From Azolla caroliniana (lineage: Eukaryota; Polypodiophyta): 64,000 bases of DNA. The notes under the pieces were generated by a model. The model was not told the DNA's origin. It searched no databases and saw nothing but the letters and a program-made list of their open reading frames with translations. Positions 62,467 through 64,000 of the stretch are shown piece after piece. Made by a program: the position numbers and the translations under genes. Where the stretch lies: NCBI GenBank assembly GCA_043228905.1, contig JBHGNT010000018.1:7192001-7256000 (forward strand), read 5' to 3'. Within the stretch, counting starts at the first letter, position 1, and each line of letters starts with the position of its first letter.

Positions 62467-64000
62467 TCACGCTCCTCGTCCGGTCCGGTCCCGTTTGCCG
62501 TGACCCCTTTGGTTCTGCGCGCATAGACCCTCTCGGTCGGCATGTCTGCTCAATAGGCCCTTCTCAGCACTCACGTTGCTGTGACTCCGGCGCTTGCCGA
62601 GCCGTCGGTTCTCCCACGATGGCAACGACTTCTGTTGTGTCCGTGTCCCCTTGGCCTTTAGTCGATCCGACTCATCCGGATCCATCTGTTGATCCGAGTC
62701 AGCTTTCTCCGACTTGTTCCAGGTCTTGTCCGAATCGGTACACTCCGATTCGACTTTCGGCTTCAGGCCTCTCACCACATCGGACCACTTCCGTGTCTTG
62801 GCCTTCTCCATGCTTCCCTCGGCTTCTTCAACCGGTGAACCGAAATCAAATTCTTCATTCGACTCCGCATCATGGTCAGTACCGTCGTGATGACCTCCGC
62901 AGAACATGCACTTCTCTTCCTGAGTGCACAACTCTTCTTCACAGCCGCTTACTCTAACCTGTTCGGATGTGTCGACTTCCTTCGTCGACTCAGCTTCCTT
63001 CATCTTCTTGTCTCCTCTTCTTCTGGCTCTCCCCTTACCGACGGGTTCAACCGGTTTAGAGACTTTGCCCTTGCTTCTCCCCCTCAAGTGCGGCACGTCG
63101 AGATGCTGAACACCAAACATGTCGGTAAAGTACTGCAACTTGTCCGATCCGAGCGGCTTGGTGAAGATGTCGGCAACTTGCCGATCCGTATGAACATACC
63201 GTAGGTCAACTTCACCGCTCAGGACCCGCTCACGCACGAAGTGGTAGTGCACCTCGATGTGCTTTGTGCGAGCATGGAACACAGGGTTCCTGGCGAGCTG
63301 CAAGCTGCTCATGTTATCGCAGTAAATCGGGACCGGGGTCGGTACCTCGATCCGCAAGTCTCGCAGCAGTTGCCAAAGCCAGACAGCTTCACAAGTGGCA
63401 ACGGTAGCGGCTCGGTACTCAGCCTCAGTGCTTGACAAAGCCACTGTGGGCTGCTTCTTGCTGCTCCACGCAACGGCCACGCTACCTATGGAGAACATGT
63501 ATCCGGAAGTGGAACGGCGATCAGACGCATCGCCGGCCCAGTCAGCATCTGTGTAACCGACAAGCTCTTCGGGTATACCTCGCCGGTATAGCAGTCCCCG
63601 GTCCTTAGTGCCGCTGACATACCGTAATATACGTTGCGCGCACTGAAGGTGCTCCACAGTCAGCTTCTGCATGAACTGACTTACCATGACGACCGGATAG
63701 CTGATGTCAGGTCGGGTGATGCTTAAGTAGATTAGGCTTCCGACAACCTGTCGGAACCATTTCTCATTGCAGGCCGGTCCGGAGTTGGGACGGAGCTTCT
63801 GGTTCCGGTCCACGGGTGTGGAGACAGGTCGGCAATCCGTCATGCCGAACTTATACAGCATATTCAACACGTAATGTCGTTGTGAGAGCAATATGCTGTT
63901 GGGGGTCCGGATCACTTCTATCCCAAGAAAATAATGAAGGTCCCCCAGGTCCTTCATTTCGAATGCGTCCGACAACTGGGACTTGACGCGGTTGATTTCG
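62467..64000 (-). CDS. Copia J pol: end of reverse transcriptase, RNase H and a long C-terminal extension
   Basis: Partial ORF of 510 residues, open to the window edge. RT end: SDAFEMKDLGDLHYFLGIEV, LLSQRHYVLNMLYKFGMTD. RNase H: Asp in GYTDADWAGDASDRRSTSG, STEAEYRAATVATCEAVW, IYCDNMSSLQLARN, HIEVHYHFVRERVLSGEVDL, then VADIFTKPLGSDKLQYF, where Copia pol normally ends. Here it continues about 200 residues (63075-62467): basic KGKGRARRRGDKKMKE, acidic region, Cys/His cluster CMFCGGHHDGTDHD (62910-62869), KTRKWSDVVRGLKPK (62799-62755), acidic and basic tail with GLLSRHADREG. No signal peptide or membrane segment, so not an obvious env. It may bind nucleic acid (inference). Confidence 0.88.
   Translation of the reverse strand, partial: EINRVKSQLSDAFEMKDLGDLHYFLGIEVIRTPNSILLSQRHYVLNMLYKFGMTDCRPVSTPVDRNQKLRPNSGPACNEKWFRQVVGSLIYLSITRPDISYPVVMVSQFMQKLTVEHLQCAQRILRYVSGTKDRGLLYRRGIPEELVGYTDADWAGDASDRRSTSGYMFSIGSVAVAWSSKKQPTVALSSTEAEYRAATVATCEAVWLWQLLRDLRIEVPTPVPIYCDNMSSLQLARNPVFHARTKHIEVHYHFVRERVLSGEVDLRYVHTDRQVADIFTKPLGSDKLQYFTDMFGVQHLDVPHLRGRSKGKVSKPVEPVGKGRARRRGDKKMKEAESTKEVDTSEQVRVSGCEEELCTQEEKCMFCGGHHDGTDHDAESNEEFDFGSPVEEAEGSMEKAKTRKWSDVVRGLKPKVESECTDSDKTWNKSEKADSDQQMDPDESDRLKAKGTRTQQKSLPSWENRRLGKRRSHSNVSAEKGLLSRHADREGLCAQNQRGHGKRDRTGRGA

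Larger units (their letters stand above)
61976..64000 (-). mobile_element. Element J: Copia retrotransposon of the E family (3' part, open at window end)
   Basis: 3' LTR 61976-62370, polypurine complement CTCCCCCTCAAGC (62371-62383), then pol on the minus strand without a single stop to the window end. The left flank is GTGCA (61971-61975); the right TSD lies outside. Much better preserved than E, so a recent insertion. Confidence 0.9.

Noticed and set aside
62467-63075. Envelope-like protein at the end of Copia J
   Set aside because: No signal peptide, membrane helix or coiled-coil; it is also fused in frame to pol, unlike known env-like ORFs.

Overview
This window looks like nuclear DNA of a land plant. 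There is no ribosomal RNA, no operon and no intact host gene. Almost every base that can be assigned belongs to a retrotransposon, and the priming sites, polypurine tracts, target-site duplications (TSDs), TG...CA long terminal repeats (LTRs) and Copia/Gypsy protein motifs are of plant type. I cannot name the species. Frequent stop codons from C-to-T change at CAG and CGA codons suggest heavy cytosine methylation.

Left part (1-12525). This is a mosaic of separate insertions: a young non-autonomous LTR element with one gag-like ORF (element 1, 1-3536); a gutted Gypsy element carrying a 76-bp tandem array (element N, 3935-5264); a decayed LINE (about 6640-7420, minus); a decayed Copia (element M, about 8690-9500, minus); a hAT-type MITE with a perfect 8-bp TSD (9931-10788); and a Copia solo LTR with a perfect 5-bp TSD (10985-11534).

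Right part (12526-64000). This is one 'Russian doll'. Old Copia A (minus strand) starts with its 3' LTR at 12526; its 5' LTR begins at 57137 and is broken at 57360 by Copia K. Inside A lie non-autonomous element C (14686-18148) and Copia B (20181-55834, minus). Inside B lie chromovirus F (22213-36857, minus), Copia I (36964-42390, plus) and chromovirus H (43766-54823, minus). F contains non-autonomous element D (26865-35907), which contains Copia E (29225-34905, plus). H contains the gag-only element 2 (46641-50155) and a solo LTR of the F family, G (44835-45264). Past 57361, K contains an LTR, L, which is broken by Copia J (61976 to the window end). For most insertions, removing the insert and one TSD copy restores the host element's reading frame, so the order can be read with confidence: A, then B, F, D, E (five levels).

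Most notable: (1) chromovirus F has no tRNA-type primer site. The bases directly after its 5' LTR are complementary, over 12 nt, to the predicted 5' end of its own transcript, as in Tf1-type self-priming. (2) Copia family E/J has an in-frame extension of about 200 residues after RNase H, with a Cys/His cluster and a WSDVV motif. (3) Elements 1 and 2 are a gag-only pair with a conserved Trp-rich tail. Their LTRs carry antisense tRNA-like modules and arrays of hairpins, some with compensatory base changes.
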